From Xylona heveae TC161 (Eukaryota > Ascomycota > Xylonomycetes > Xylonales > Xylonaceae), in contig NW_017264205.1 of assembly GCF_001619985.1 (NCBI RefSeq), forward strand, positions 124,001 to 188,000: a stretch of DNA of 64,000 nucleotides, read 5' to 3'. Shown here one piece after another: positions 1-11,398 of this stretch (position 1 is its first letter; each line of letters starts with the position of its first letter). The position numbers were made by a program, and so were the translations under genes. A model generated the notes under the pieces. The model did not search any database. It worked only from the letters and a program-made list of their open reading frames with translations, and was not told the origin of the DNA.

Positions 1-1364
1 TATCAGTCGATGGGGCCTCTAGCGCGGACATTCTTGCGACCCGAGCTCCAGGCAGAGGCTCGAAGCCTTGCGGGAAATCATTCGGGGTTTCACTAGGAAC
101 CGGATTGTATGCCATGGCTTCAGTGGGACGTCGTGCTGTTGATGGCTGGTTGAAGACATTGCTTTGCTCGCTTCCACGCTTTCGGCGCCACATGCAGCAG
201 AAGATTAACAATCCCAAGAGGAGCGCTGCCCCCAGCACTGAACCAATGACAATGCCGGCAATTTGGCCTCCAGAAAGACCGGATTTGGAGTGCTTGCCGG
301 CCGCAGCTGCCGACGCAGAAGAGCTTGCATTGGTCGGCTGGACAGTCGCAGTTGTAGTTGTCGTCCCAAAGAGCGGCGGCATCGAGGTTGTGCTCGGAAG
401 ATGCACATTGCTGCAACGATGGCTAACATTGGAATTGGCACAACAGGAATCTGTAGCGTTTGGCGAACTCGCGGCACAGTAGGAACAAAGACCGTTGAGG
501 TTCGTCGAATATCCGCAATCGTCGTTTTCATTTTGAACTCCAGTAATGCATTGTCCCGAGAGAGAATTCGCTGGTAGGGCACAGTTGGTGAAGTCGGCTC
601 GTATCTGATCATTGGCATTGGATCCTGGCGTGCCACATGTCGCAGGGCTTGAAATAATCTCTTGCTCGCTCATGGCAAATTGAGCCTATTCGAATATAAG
701 CACTTCAGAGAAATTTTTGGAGGAAGCCATGAAATGCGGCCACTCACACATGTATCGGCACACAGAGGTCTCGAGTCCGAATCCGACAATGAGCATGGCG
801 TTTTTGAATTTTGAATGATCGCGTTACAAAGCGTACTTGCCGTATACCTGGCATAGAGCATGCTTGTATTCTTCAAATCAACCGTGGAGCAACCTAGAAG
901 TTGCTGGTATCTAATATCGATTTAGCAACCAAACTTGCTCTCTTCTTTTGTGGGAAGGTTAGACACCCACTTCTGCTGCGCATAATTTGTCGTAATGTAC
1001 TGCTTCAACTGCTGATCAAAAGAGCCTGTATCGGAAACAAAAGCCAGAAACGGACTACAACAAACAATGTCAGTTGATTGATCCTCTTGCCGAATCTCCC
1101 AACGTACAATTGTGCGACAAGCGACGAGTCGGTCGAAATAGACGAGACATTGAAAGCCGGACATATTTGTGACCCCGAGAGTGATACACATTGAGCTGCT
1201 GCATTCGCCGTAGGAGTAGCCGACGCCACGAGCGAGAATAGTAAGGCCGATTTTATGAGTGAACGCGATGACCGTGACCTTTTCGAAGCCGTAGACCTGG
1301 TTCTCGGAGGCGAGGAATGACGGGTGTGCTTGTTCGCATCGCTTGTTCCACGTGCTTGATGCAT
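1..1364 (-). CDS. Membrane-anchored cysteine-rich protein of the fungal SH3-domain (Fus1-like) family, C-terminus cut by window edge
   Basis: Five exons read on the minus strand: about 1364-1108, 1054-967, 903-748 and 685 to the left edge, with introns of 53-63 nt, plus the continuation outside the window. Seen: a hydrophobic signal (LIKSALLFSLVASA) after a basic N-terminus, then a cysteine-rich ectodomain with many N-glycosylation sites (start CVSLSGSQICPAF, later GLCSYCAASSPNATDSCC), a glycine-led transmembrane helix (GGQIAGIVIGSVLGAALLLG), a basic stop-transfer stretch (RRKRG) and the start of a cytoplasmic tail. From memory, Aspergillus proteins with this exact layout end in an SH3 domain; that part lies outside the window. 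It is probably a cell-surface or polarity protein that links the wall side to cytoplasmic SH3 partners. The start at 1364 is a choice; the frame stays open upstream, so a longer N-terminus is possible. Confidence 0.72.
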
Positions 1365-2493
1365 CTCGAATTGCTTTAGTGTAGTCTCTTCCGTGCCTTC
1401 AGTAGACACACATTCGCAGCCGTCGAGAAGAGGAATTGACATGCTCGCCGCTGCCGCTGTTGTTGTTGTCATCATTATCGCCGCCGTCGTCGAGCACGTT
1501 GGCTGGGGGCGCCTTTCCCCAAAAGGCCTCGTGCCGTCCCACGCGAGGTTGATCCACAGCAGATGATGCCCCTGAGTGAGTTGTCGAGGCCTGGGTTGCC
1601 CACGACAAGAAGCTGTCTGGAGTCGCACCAAGCGCTACTGACGGTGACTCTGGAAGGATTCAGCGTCAGAGAATGAAAATCTAACCAGTACAACGAAGAA
1701 ACGCAGAAAGGAAGCGATCGGTAATGTAGAGTGCAGTGCTAAGGAACGGTTTCGCGTGAGTGGAAAGAAGCTTTGACCAGGTCTTAGTGAGAAACAACGG
1801 ATGGTTCGAAGGACGGACAGACAGGCGACGAACCGTGGGAATCCCTCAGGTACAGTGGGTGGGCATAACTAATTCTCATTAGCTCCTTCCCCCTCTACCC
1901 ACATCCGAGACCAAAAACCTAATATCATTTAGCTTTGCTCGCATCGACCATTAAGTGTAGCATCGCTATGAGATAACTGGAGTAATGATGACTTTCATGT
2001 CTCTCTCATACAGTAGAAATTTTGATGAAAGGGAAATGTCTCGACAATCGTCAGCTGTGCATCTGAGAGTACGTCGATGTTCCGGTTCTTTCTCCGATGA
2101 TGCTGACTCAATTCGGAAAGAACGATGAGGGTGGCCCCTGCAGTAAGGAAATTACACCGTCCCAATCAGGAAAGGACACAAGCACCGTTAGAGTATCACC
2201 ATCGTCCATCGTGAGACGACAAAACGTCTATCCTCTGCCTGATCGCTCACTCGCTCCCGCGCTGATATAGGTTGCTCTTATGACAATGGCAAACTTGAAC
2301 TAGTGATACATGCTCCTCCATTCAACGCCGGCTGAAATGCCCATCATCGCCAGACCAGCTCTAGAAGTCCAGTCTGTTACTACTGTTGCTGTTGTTGTAC
2401 TTTAATGTACATTTAATGCCTTTTTGTTGATACCTTGAACCCCCAAAATTGTGTTTATCACAATCATGCAAAATAAAGTGGAGAGTGAGTTTC
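1365..2493. other. Intergenic: upstream region of the SH3-family gene and 3' flank of mdv1
   Basis: No supported coding region. The stretch holds the presumed promoter and leader of the gene to the left (read leftwards) and the short 3' flank of mdv1. A small CTG/TTG-type microsatellite lies near 2380-2400. Open frames here are short and lack recognisable composition. Confidence 0.5.
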
Positions 2494-4782
2494 TCAACAC
2501 GCCCAAATCCCGACAATACCGTCCTTGCGACCCTCTGTCAGGTAGCCGTCCTTGATGCGCACTCGCTCCACCATGGCTGGGCGAGTACCTTCTTCCTCGG
2601 CGTCGACTCCAGCGCCACAATCCCAGTGTCGACCGTCCGTCTTGTCGTAGACCTTGACCACATTTTCTCCAGCGGCAGCCACGATGCGGCGCGTGTCAAA
2701 CATCATATCGGTCACCGGCTTGTCGTAAGCGTACGCATCAAAGATGGATCCTGTGCGAAGATCCCAGATCTGAGAAAGTCCAGTTAGTTAATGTCATGTG
2801 AATGTAAAACAGAAGAAGATGATAGACGAGAGAGAAGCTGCGTACCCGGATGCTACGATCCAAACTTCCCGTTACCAAGTGGACATCGTCGAATTGCAGG
2901 CACGTGACTGGTCCCGTATGACCGACCAAGCTGCGGTGAACTTGACCGCTTCGCAGATCCCAAAGGCGGACCATCCCATCAGCTGTACCACATGCCAGTG
3001 CAGCGTCGAAGCATTGGAGTGCGCCGACAAAGTCAGCAGAAGCATCAGGCAGACGACCAGTCTGACGCCATGGCCCGCTGCTAGGTTGTATTGTTGATGA
3101 AGCTTGCGCGGCCGCCCAAAGGACGTCTAGTGTCTGAACGCAGCGGCCCTTCTCAAGATCCCATTGACGAATGGTCTTGTCGGCAGAGCCAGACACGAGA
3201 GTGTCGCCCCGGAAATGCAGCGCCGTGACCTCATCCACGTGCGCTTCAAGGGAGAAGAGAGGGCAATCCTGCATGCTGGAGGATGGTGGCGGAATGGGAG
3301 CATCGTCAGGATGCTCAAAACCTAGGGCGTCCTCATCGTCTTCCTCCTCGCCACCTTTATTGATACGGTTGTCCTGCGGCGCATAGTCTGCGCGACTGAG
3401 ATCCCATAGTCGGATTGTCGCATCCATCGAGCCAGTGGCTACGATATTATCCTCGACCTGCAAACATCGGACAGATGCTATTGCGGACAATTAGAAACTG
3501 GTCTTGCATGCACTGCATGACTTCGACATACCATGGTGGCCTTCCAGCATTCCCATGCACCTCCCAGCACTAAGATCCCAGACACGGACAGTATCGTCCA
3601 GTGCTGCTGTCACCATAGTCCCAAAAGGCACATCATAGTCCAGGGCAGTAATGATATCGTTGTGTGCTTGGATTTCCTTCAGATTCGAGCCCGGCTCGAA
3701 ATGCTCGTGAAGAATAGGCATTGATATCCGTCCTAGAGCTGCGGTTAGAAAGGTTCATAACCCTGACTTCCGGCTGACCTACTAATATTTTTCCTCCTCT
3801 TCGCCTTGGGCGAGGGAATCTTCTCGTAAATAGAGGCGGACATGAATGAAGCTTCCATGTCTGGCGAACCAGAAGGGGTGGCCTCCTCGACCGCCTCAGC
3901 CTTAGGACTTTGTGCGGGCTGCGCAAGCGCAGCAGCATCCTCCATTTCCTCCTCAAGATCCTCAAGTCTATTCCCAACATCAACAACTAAGAAATCAATG
4001 TTAGCGAAATCGCGTTTCATGACCCGGGTTTGCCGCCCAAGACCTACTGTCATGCTCAATGCTTGATTCCTCTTGTTCAAGCGATGCTAACCGATCTAAT
4101 ACAATTTTGCGCATAGTATTGAGATTGGCAATCTTGTTGTCAATCTCGCGTATCTCTGCGCTGCACATGTTCTTTCTAATTGCCATCATCTCTAATCGGT
4201 GGCCGAGACTGCCCTTTTCGCTTTTGAGCTTCTCAAGCTTCGGCTGTCCTTCTTTCTCGGCATCTGCGCTGGACAATAATTTCCGCCCTCGTGAGTGATG
4301 CCGTCCATGCCTCTTGTGGTGACTTGCGTCCATGTCCGGTAATGTAGCCTCAAATCCTTGGAAAAGGGAATACGAATTGTCATCTTCGGGTATATTCGTG
4401 AGCAATTCATCTGGAAGATATGCAAGCGCGCGATGGTGTATCTCTGAGGTATATAATCGAGAGCGAACAATCTCGGAAGGTGTTGTTTGTGAAAAGTGGT
4501 AGACTTGTCGCTGAATATTTGGATGCCTTAACTCTCGGTGTATTTCGGTAATGGCATTTTGGTAGTGAGCGGTACTGTGAGGATCGCCGAGGAAATGGCC
4601 AGCGGTAGTGGTGACTTTGCGCCCGAAAGCCTCTATGTTGCGCGCCTATTTCAAGTGTCAGCTGTTGGATAAACGTATATCAGGCCTCCCAGACATACTG
4701 TCAAGGCAGTTCCCAGGATAGGTTCATCTTCCCCTCCACCACTGGCAGGCGGGGAGCCATTGGGGTCATTGGAGCCCGCCAT
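2494..4782 (-). CDS. mdv1: Mitochondrial division protein 1 (Mdv1/Caf4-type WD40 adaptor)
   Basis: Six exons (4782-4699, 4645-4048, 3986-3783, 3732-3532, 3477-2846, 2769-2494) join in frame to about 636 residues, close to Aspergillus Mdv1 as I recall it. Seen: an N-terminal segment, a coiled coil around residues 185-260 ([20 protein letters not shown], then [20 protein letters not shown]), a short acidic linker, and a C-terminal seven-bladed WD40 propeller ([58 protein letters not shown]). Family knowledge: Mdv1 bridges the outer-membrane receptor Fis1 and the dynamin Dnm1 and promotes assembly of the fission machine on mitochondria. An acidic loop of about 30 residues ([16 protein letters not shown]) interrupts one blade, which is usual for fungal Mdv1. 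Nothing looks broken. Confidence 0.9.
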
Positions 4783-6093
4783 ATGCCGTCAGACCCTCTG
4801 AAGGCAGCGGCACACGAATGAGACCAAGGCAATTATTGCTGTCGCAGACAGCCAGCGTTGGTGGTTCAATTGGTGTTGTTGTCGGCGTGAGCAGAACAGG
4901 GTTAACTGGGTCAATAACAGTTGGTGAGGCTGAGAGAGCTCGTCCCGTGCATGCGCCACAGTGTGGCGTAGTATCTGTATCTATCTCCGAAAGCGGCTTC
5001 TGCCTTCAGTTTGGTTCTATCAAGTTGACTGTCCTTGGTCTTATTATTCAGATCTCGGAATTTTGATATCATATTCGAACTTTATTGCACAAGCTAATTT
5101 GTGAATCAATTTGCTTCATTCAATTTTTTATTTCACTAAGGAAATCAAACTGCAGGTTTCGTACTTACAAGCATTGACAAGCATTACTCAAAGGCCATCG
5201 GGACAAAACTTGTCCTTAAGAATGATTACCATTCTCAAACCTCTAGAGTTTACAATTGCATTTTCGTCTCAATGACAGATTAGAGTCTTCTTTTGAGGGT
5301 ACTATTGATATCCAACCCTACCCCGATCTTTGCTCCCCCAGGTTGGCCAGCCCACCACAGTGGTCGAAGCTCCCGGTAGATAAGATCGACTTAGATAAGA
5401 AACCTAAAACGGGTTAGACCGATCTACCCCATATGGTTCCTGCCGCAAGTAAATTAGATCAACCAACGTTGCATGTTTTCTTTGTTGTTTTGAATGCAAT
5501 CATCGAGGGAATACGACACGTCCATAGCGAGGCTATCCTTTATTGTTCTATACATTGTGATGCTTGATGAATTAGAAAGCCTTGGACGATTTGTCGTGAC
5601 CTCGATCAATTGGGAACAATGAGACTGCACAATAAAGAATGGTCGTCCTTGACGTACCATTGGGTCAATAACTTCTGGATGCCTCAATTAAAAAAATTCA
5701 CTGACTGCTTATTTTCGAATTCTGACTGGTTATTGATTTAGTAATAATAGACAATGCTCCCAGCCACTGCCTTTTCTTCTCTCTCTCGCTCGGCAGCTGA
5801 TCTGAGCATTTCTCCTTCCTGATAAATTCTCTTGCCACTCATCGTGAACTAAGAATTTATGACCAGCTTCTTTCCTTCAACTTCTCTCATTCGTACTTTC
5901 CAAAAGTCTTTCTTCCCTTCTCGACCTTTTATTTCAGAGTTTACTTGACTTCCTCAGAAGCATTTACCCTCTGTTACTCGTCTTCCGAACCGGAAACCTT
6001 CCGTCTCAGCCAGCCATCTAGCTGTTCCTGAATTCTTTCCTCGAATCCTCACACCCCAAATTTTGTCTCCTCGCTTCTTTCCACATTTTCAAA
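4783..6093. other. Intergenic: shared upstream region of two divergent genes
   Basis: About 1.3 kb between the starts of mdv1 (leftwards) and the 6094 gene (rightwards). The middle part (5080-5760) is AT-rich with no supported gene. From 5760 to 6090 the plus strand becomes strongly pyrimidine-rich (TTC/CTC runs), which is the usual look of a fungal core promoter and leader and supports the start at 6094. Confidence 0.5.
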
Positions 6094-7628
6094 ATGTCGT
6101 TCTTCGCTCGTCTCAAGGCACGATTCGTCGCTTACTGGTATGGGACTCCTGTCGTTGAGACTGCAGATGCCATCGCCGTGGGCCAAGCCCTTGCGAGATC
6201 CGCGAGATCTGCCAGATCTGCCAGATCGAACGTGTCTTCCGCCTCGTCCAGAACCCGACGTTCACTTCGCCAGCGAAATTTGGACCGCCGCTCTTTGAGC
6301 CCCAGTGCGCGAACCGCAGAATGGGTGCAGAGCTCGAGCCCAATTGCTTCAGGGCGTGGCAGCCTAAGCGGCAGAAGGACTAACTCAACATCTGATCCAC
6401 TCAGCGTCAGAGGTAGCAGAATCAGTAAGAGCAGCTCAAGATATTCTTCATCTCGAGCGAGTTCTGGAAGCTCTCAACGCCCAACTGTCGAGGATCGCAG
6501 CTTGACCGATCAAGAAGACCCTGATCTGATGGACCTGTCAGATGATAGCCCCCCTTCACCTACCTCATCCAGTGATAGAGCCAGCAATTACAGCGACCAA
6601 AACGGGGGATATGGCGAAAACGGAGAGCCACTTACAGAAGAAGAGGCCGCCTATGAAGACGAAAACACGCAGCCCGCTGAGCGCGTATGGGATTTCGAAG
6701 AAGAGTTGAGGAAGCGCAGAGAACTCGCCGAGAACGTCACCGTTAATTGCACTGCCGACGAAAGAAAGCTCCATACCAAGATCGCGATGCGTGGTTTTGA
6801 ACCACTGCTTCCAGCAAGCTGGAAGATGGATTTTGAGACCGTCCCGGAAAATTTGTTCGCCCAAGAGGGGGCAGAAGGAGAAGCGGAGGCCTTCATCAAT
6901 TCGCTTTCTGGAAAGGATTTGAGAGGTACCTTGTTTCCCCTGATTATCCTGAAGAATGAACCCTGAGAGATCTGAGAGATCGCTTCTCCATTTTCCGTTT
7001 TACTCTCTTTCACTACCCATCCCCCCTCCCCTTTTCACCTAGAGCAGTGTTCAAAGTGAAAACTAACTGGGAAGCAGCATGCAAGGCGCTCCAAAATCTC
7101 ATGACGCTTGGACCTCGTGTCCGCGATTGCCGCCAGACAGGCGGGGATACCAATAAGCTCATGCAGCGCGAGCTTGAGGCTTTCATCAAATGGTCCCACG
7201 AGGACGGTCAAGTCGATCACAAGCGGATCATCCCAAACCTCTTCATCATGTGCAGCAAGGACAGGGGACTCGCGCTGGAGGACGGGGAGAAAGCCTATGG
7301 GCACTTCCGGAAGCTTGCTGCAAAATACCGCAACACTTTGCGGCTTCATCCGAGCGCGGAGGGGAACGTCCACCCTCCGCCTACTCTGTGGGGAATATAC
7401 GTCTCGTATACCCTTTGCATGTTGACCAGCTTCGACGGGGCAAATGCAGACCCCGGGGCCGAAGCCAGAAATCTCTGGATGATCGATTTCGGCGACAGGG
7501 ATCACGACGTGTGGAATGCCTTTACAGTGGCAATTCTCGTCATTACGGCGCGCAATTACCTCGTCGATATCCAAGATGTGTTTCCCGACCGACGGGGAAA
7601 GAAGAGAAAGTATGATGAGGATGCTTAG
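6094..7628 (+). CDS. Uncharacterised conserved fungal protein
   Basis: Two exons (6094-6925 and about 7045-7628) give roughly 470 residues. The N-terminal half (about residues 30-180) is Ser/Arg-rich and disordered, with a short ARS repeat near residue 35 and an acidic patch. The folded part starts near residue 210 with a conserved-looking block (MRGFEPLLPASWKMDF, then ENLF), followed after the intron by a mostly helical region (WEAACKALQNLMTLGPRVRD, FIKWSHEDGQVD) that ends in DVWNAFTVAILVITARN and a basic tail (GKKRKYDEDA) that could be a nuclear signal. I recall Aspergillus and Penicillium proteins with the same RGFEPLLP-W-x-DF and VWN-AILV blocks; none has an assigned function that I know. 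Two in-frame acceptors three bases apart (7044 and 7047) could give isoforms differing by one residue. No catalytic motif is visible. Confidence 0.8.
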
Positions 7629-8669
7629 GATTTGTTTTTGTCTTCCCTCTCACCTTCTTCTGTTTTATTTTCTTCAAGATGTAATTCTGTGCCTCCTCGA
7701 CGAGCGCTCACTTGCGAAGGCTGGCCCTTCCTGTTGAAAGCTTCAAGTCATCGACCTCGTTGCGCCGGACAGATTTGATTTGATTTGCGATTTCGGTTCT
7801 CTTCGGAGTTTACGCTTCTTTGTTACCCTCGGAGTTTTATTTCTGGCTCGGAGTTGTTTCATCTTCGGAATCATGTCTTATCGGAATCGCAAATCGCGAA
7901 TACCAGAATTCTCTCTTCCTGTGTTGTACTTTGAAAGCTCAGCATACACTATTGTCCCAATTATTACGACTGTTACACGCTTGATATCAGGAATCAGGAT
8001 ATTATTTCTCCCAACGCTACCAGGTTACTGGGACACACGTTTATGACATTCATGTTGGCTTCATCGCTTTATCATTTCTCGGTTTTGCTTCATTGTTTAT
8101 CATTCATCGTTTTACTTGCTTATGGGGCCTTTGTTTCTGTTTTTTTTTTTTTTATTTTTTTTAGTTTTCGTCGGACTCTAACAGGCTAATCCTGTTAATC
8201 TTTACTGGGCGTTGAAAGGAATTGTCGAATGGACAATCGATAGGTCATTACTCATTACGCAATTCTACTACATCGGTAGAATATCTCATGCGTTTCAATT
8301 GAAGGGAATTGAATTTGAATGTGAATGTGAAAGTGACTTAAATCAGATTATATTGAAACGCTTTAAGTAGCCTTTGAGAGCAAACTTTCCAGAGCAAGAA
8401 AAAATGAAATAAGTAGCAGTAGTACCGAGATATGTTTAACGTAAAATTACATGTGCATAGCAGCATAAGTCAACTGTCAAATTTTGCGCGCTTTCTGAGA
8501 CAATATTAATTACATCGCATATCGCATATCCCGTATCCTAATTAAAAGCAATGAAATCGAGGGCTAGGTATTAGATACATGAACAATATGTACGTATAGA
8601 AAGAAGAAGCATATACATATGTACGTGTAGAGAAAGACAGAAAAGCAGCGGCGCAAGAGCATAAAGAAG
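7629..8669. other. Intergenic between convergent genes
   Basis: About 1 kb holding the 3' flanks of the 6094 gene and of the SNG1-family gene. A T-rich run of about 25 bases (near 8140-8165) and A/T-rich DNA from 8220 to 8560 are the only marked features. No coding region supported. Confidence 0.5.
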
Positions 8670-10597
8670 TCAAGCATAATATTCATGTATGCCTTTTCTG
8701 TGTTTCCAGCCCATAAAGATACAGCAGAGCGGGAAAAAGGCCGTGTTGAGGGCAACCCAAGTGAAAAGGACGCCGAAGTTGAGGCCGATCCGGGAATGTA
8801 AATCGAAGATGATCTGGCGGCTTGCTTCGACGACTGGTAGGTGCATGTTAGCTGGGATTCACAAGAAAAGAAGGGCGGAAGGGGTGAAAGGTGGGAAGAA
8901 AGGGAAGAAGTAGAAGGGAAAGGAAGGAGGGGAGAAGAAGAAGAAGAAGAAAAGAAGGGGGGAAAGGGAAGAAGGAGAAAGGGAAGAGAGGGAAAGGGAG
9001 AGAGGGGACGTACTGTTATGTAGAGGCCATGCAAAGCCCCAGTAATAAAATCTCGGGGCGATACTGATATTATAAAAAGCGGTAGAGACATTACTGATGA
9101 CCCAGAAGATGAGCCAGAAGGCAGTCCACGGCTGGCCAATGAGCATGGCGACGTTCTCGCACGCAAGACCCAGCGCAGCCATGCCGACGAAATTGAGCAT
9201 CCAGTAGACTACAAAAGTGCCTTTACCGTAAGCATTTGCGTGCATGGCCATTTCGGTCTCGGGCCCGCTCTTGTTCGAGAAGGGGATTTGGAAGGCGAGA
9301 GAGATCAGGGAATACGCAAGAGACATGCAAAAGTACGCTGCCATGGTGGCGACGTAGCGCCAGATAATCATCTGGTAGAGCTTCAGCGGCGGGTGGCCCT
9401 CTGGTTGCAGGAAATGCTTGTGTATGGGGAGGTAGAAGGAGAAGGAGAAGAAGGAGAGGATGATTAGATCTGCCGAGTATGGTTAGCTGTCTATTTTGAT
9501 GAAACCAAAAATTAAAATAAGAATGACAAGGAAAAGGCAAAGGAAGAGGGTGCAAGAAGATAGGGATCAGAGGAAGAATACGTACAAATCAATCCAATCG
9601 TGACGGCAGGAATGGCAACAAAAGGCACAAAAGGACGGAGATTGAACATGGAGAACCCAATGGCAGGACTAAGTGCCTGTGGAACTTTCTGGATGTTGGC
9701 CAAAGCGGTGGGATTGGACGCGTTTTGGAGGACTTGTTGAGTCCACATTCCGCCGACCATAGAGGTGGCTTCGGTCATGAACTCGCTGAGAAGAGGGTAC
9801 ACGAAATCATACCAAACAGTATCATCTCGAGAGTCTGTGAAGATAACCTGGCATGCTCCAAGTGGGTCATATGACGAGTTGCCGTTTTGAACGGCTGATC
9901 GAAGCATTGCCGTGGCGTTTGGATTGACGATAACAGCTGCCCATGCATTGAAATTGTATACTTCCCGCCGCACGTTCATCGGATCGTAGGAAAAGTGAGA
10001 CGGCGGGAGGCTGACATAGCCTAGATGCACTGGCGATTCTTGCAAAGTTCTTTGCATGAGCTGCACAATGGCAGGTCCGACTATGGGAGTCTCGCCATTG
10101 TTATACGGCGGTATCTGGCCATCAAAGTCGGCCACGTAAATGGCCAATGAGGAAAGGTTTTGGTCGACGTGGAAGAGAACGCCCCAGTCTGTCAGAAGTC
10201 AGTGTAACTGTGATATTACACAATGTCGGTAAGACGATGAACATACATAGAGATAATACTGTCAGGATTAACGTGCACAATATGAGAGCTATGGAAGAGT
10301 GAGTTGATAGACTGGTTAGATATATAGACGGCAGTAGTATATCTTACTGGTCAAGCTCCATTTCAGGAAAATCTCCTTTCGCACATGATTGAGCCGTTTG
10401 TCCCAGAATCCCACTGGCTTCGGAGGCTGGTTTCTGCCCTTTTCATGATCTCCTTCCGTCGGGTGATGGCTGCTTAGGCCGTCGGTTTCTTCTTTAGCTT
10501 CATTGTCGTGGTGCAGAGTATCTTCGGACTCTGCTCGTGGAGCATTCATCCCACCCTGACAGGCGTTAGGGTTGGTCTCCGCGATACCAGTCGACAT
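8670..10597 (-). CDS. SNG1 family (DUF3533) multi-pass plasma-membrane protein
   Basis: Exons read on the minus strand from 10597-10348, 10288-10247, 10188 to about 9591, then a further exon to 9014, and the last exon 8833-8670; joins keep frame. Layout: a polar N-terminal tail of about 85 residues, a first transmembrane helix (LILCTLILTVLSLYWGVLF), a large extracellular domain of about 190 residues (opening DQNLSSLAIYVADFDG), then about five more helices (for example FGVLFTWVALNTAFF). This is the layout of yeast Sng1, tied by overexpression to nitrosoguanidine and drug resistance; many fungi carry several paralogues of unknown substrate. The penultimate exon joins the last across a 180-nt intron that is almost purely pyrimidine on the sense strand. 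The protein ends KGIHEYYA. Role beyond membrane stress resistance cannot be read here. Confidence 0.82.
8912..9008 (+). repeat. Uninterrupted polypurine tract inside an intron
   Basis: Ninety-seven consecutive purines on the plus strand, a mix of GAA, GGA and GGGA units. Imperfect purine DNA extends it left to about 8863 with a few interruptions. It fills most of the last intron of the SNG1-family gene, so the transcript carries it as polypyrimidine. Confidence 0.9.
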
Positions 10598-11398
10598 TTC
10601 GCGTTGATTGCAAACGACACCGCGTAAAGAAGATAGTCGTTGGCTATTGGAATCTCAATCGAGGCACTCACAGTATCACGACTTTTCTTCTGATGCTGAC
10701 ACGGTGTACAGCATCGAGCGGGTTATCGCGGCTCTTCTATAATAAAGAACCATAGCTCAAAGCAATGACGCACTTGGAATGGCTGGGGGAGCAGACACGG
10801 GAATTGACAGTCAGAGCGGCAAGGATGTACCAAATAACCCTAAGTCATGTATGTTTTCAATGCGGGGATGCTTTCCGTCTACAAGGCATAAGGCATCTTA
10901 AATCCGATAACTACTCTGTAAGCGTTTCGACCGAATAGCAAATTGCCATGGAGAACAATTTGGCATGGGACCGGCTCATGATGTCAGTAGCCCTAAGTTG
11001 ACTGGGGTTGCTGTGGCTGTTGTTTTACCGTTACCTCATTCGGCTTAAAGGGGGAGCTCGTCCCGCGTTTCTCTCATTAGTAATCACTATAATCTCCGAA
11101 GCATCCATGTTTTATTCTTCCGCAGACTTCCGCAAAGCTTCCGCATACTCCGTAGACAAAGAAAAATCTCAAGGCCCAAAATCGTCTTTGTTTCAGAAAA
11201 ATTGCATTCTAAAAGCTATCATTCGTAGCTCACATCTAGCCTTCGAGAATTGATTGGCTAAAATAAGAAAAGAAATATCGTAAATGCGTTGGCGCTCTAA
11301 CTCCCCCAGAGCCCCATGCCTTCTATCTGCGCCGCTTCTCACCAATCATCATCATGCTGGTCGTCATGCATACATCCTTTCAATAGATTGACACAAGC
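10598..11398. other. Intergenic: upstream of SNG1-family gene and 3' flank of ProRS gene
   Basis: About 800 bases without a supported gene. It contains a short run of TTCCGCA-like units at 11118-11150 and one TACTCCGTA motif at 11146-11154. Confidence 0.45.

Noticed and set aside
5454-5687. 77-codon minus-strand frame in the mdv1-6094 gap
   Set aside because: No recognisable motif, AT-rich surroundings, no exon partners; not enough to call a gene or an element.
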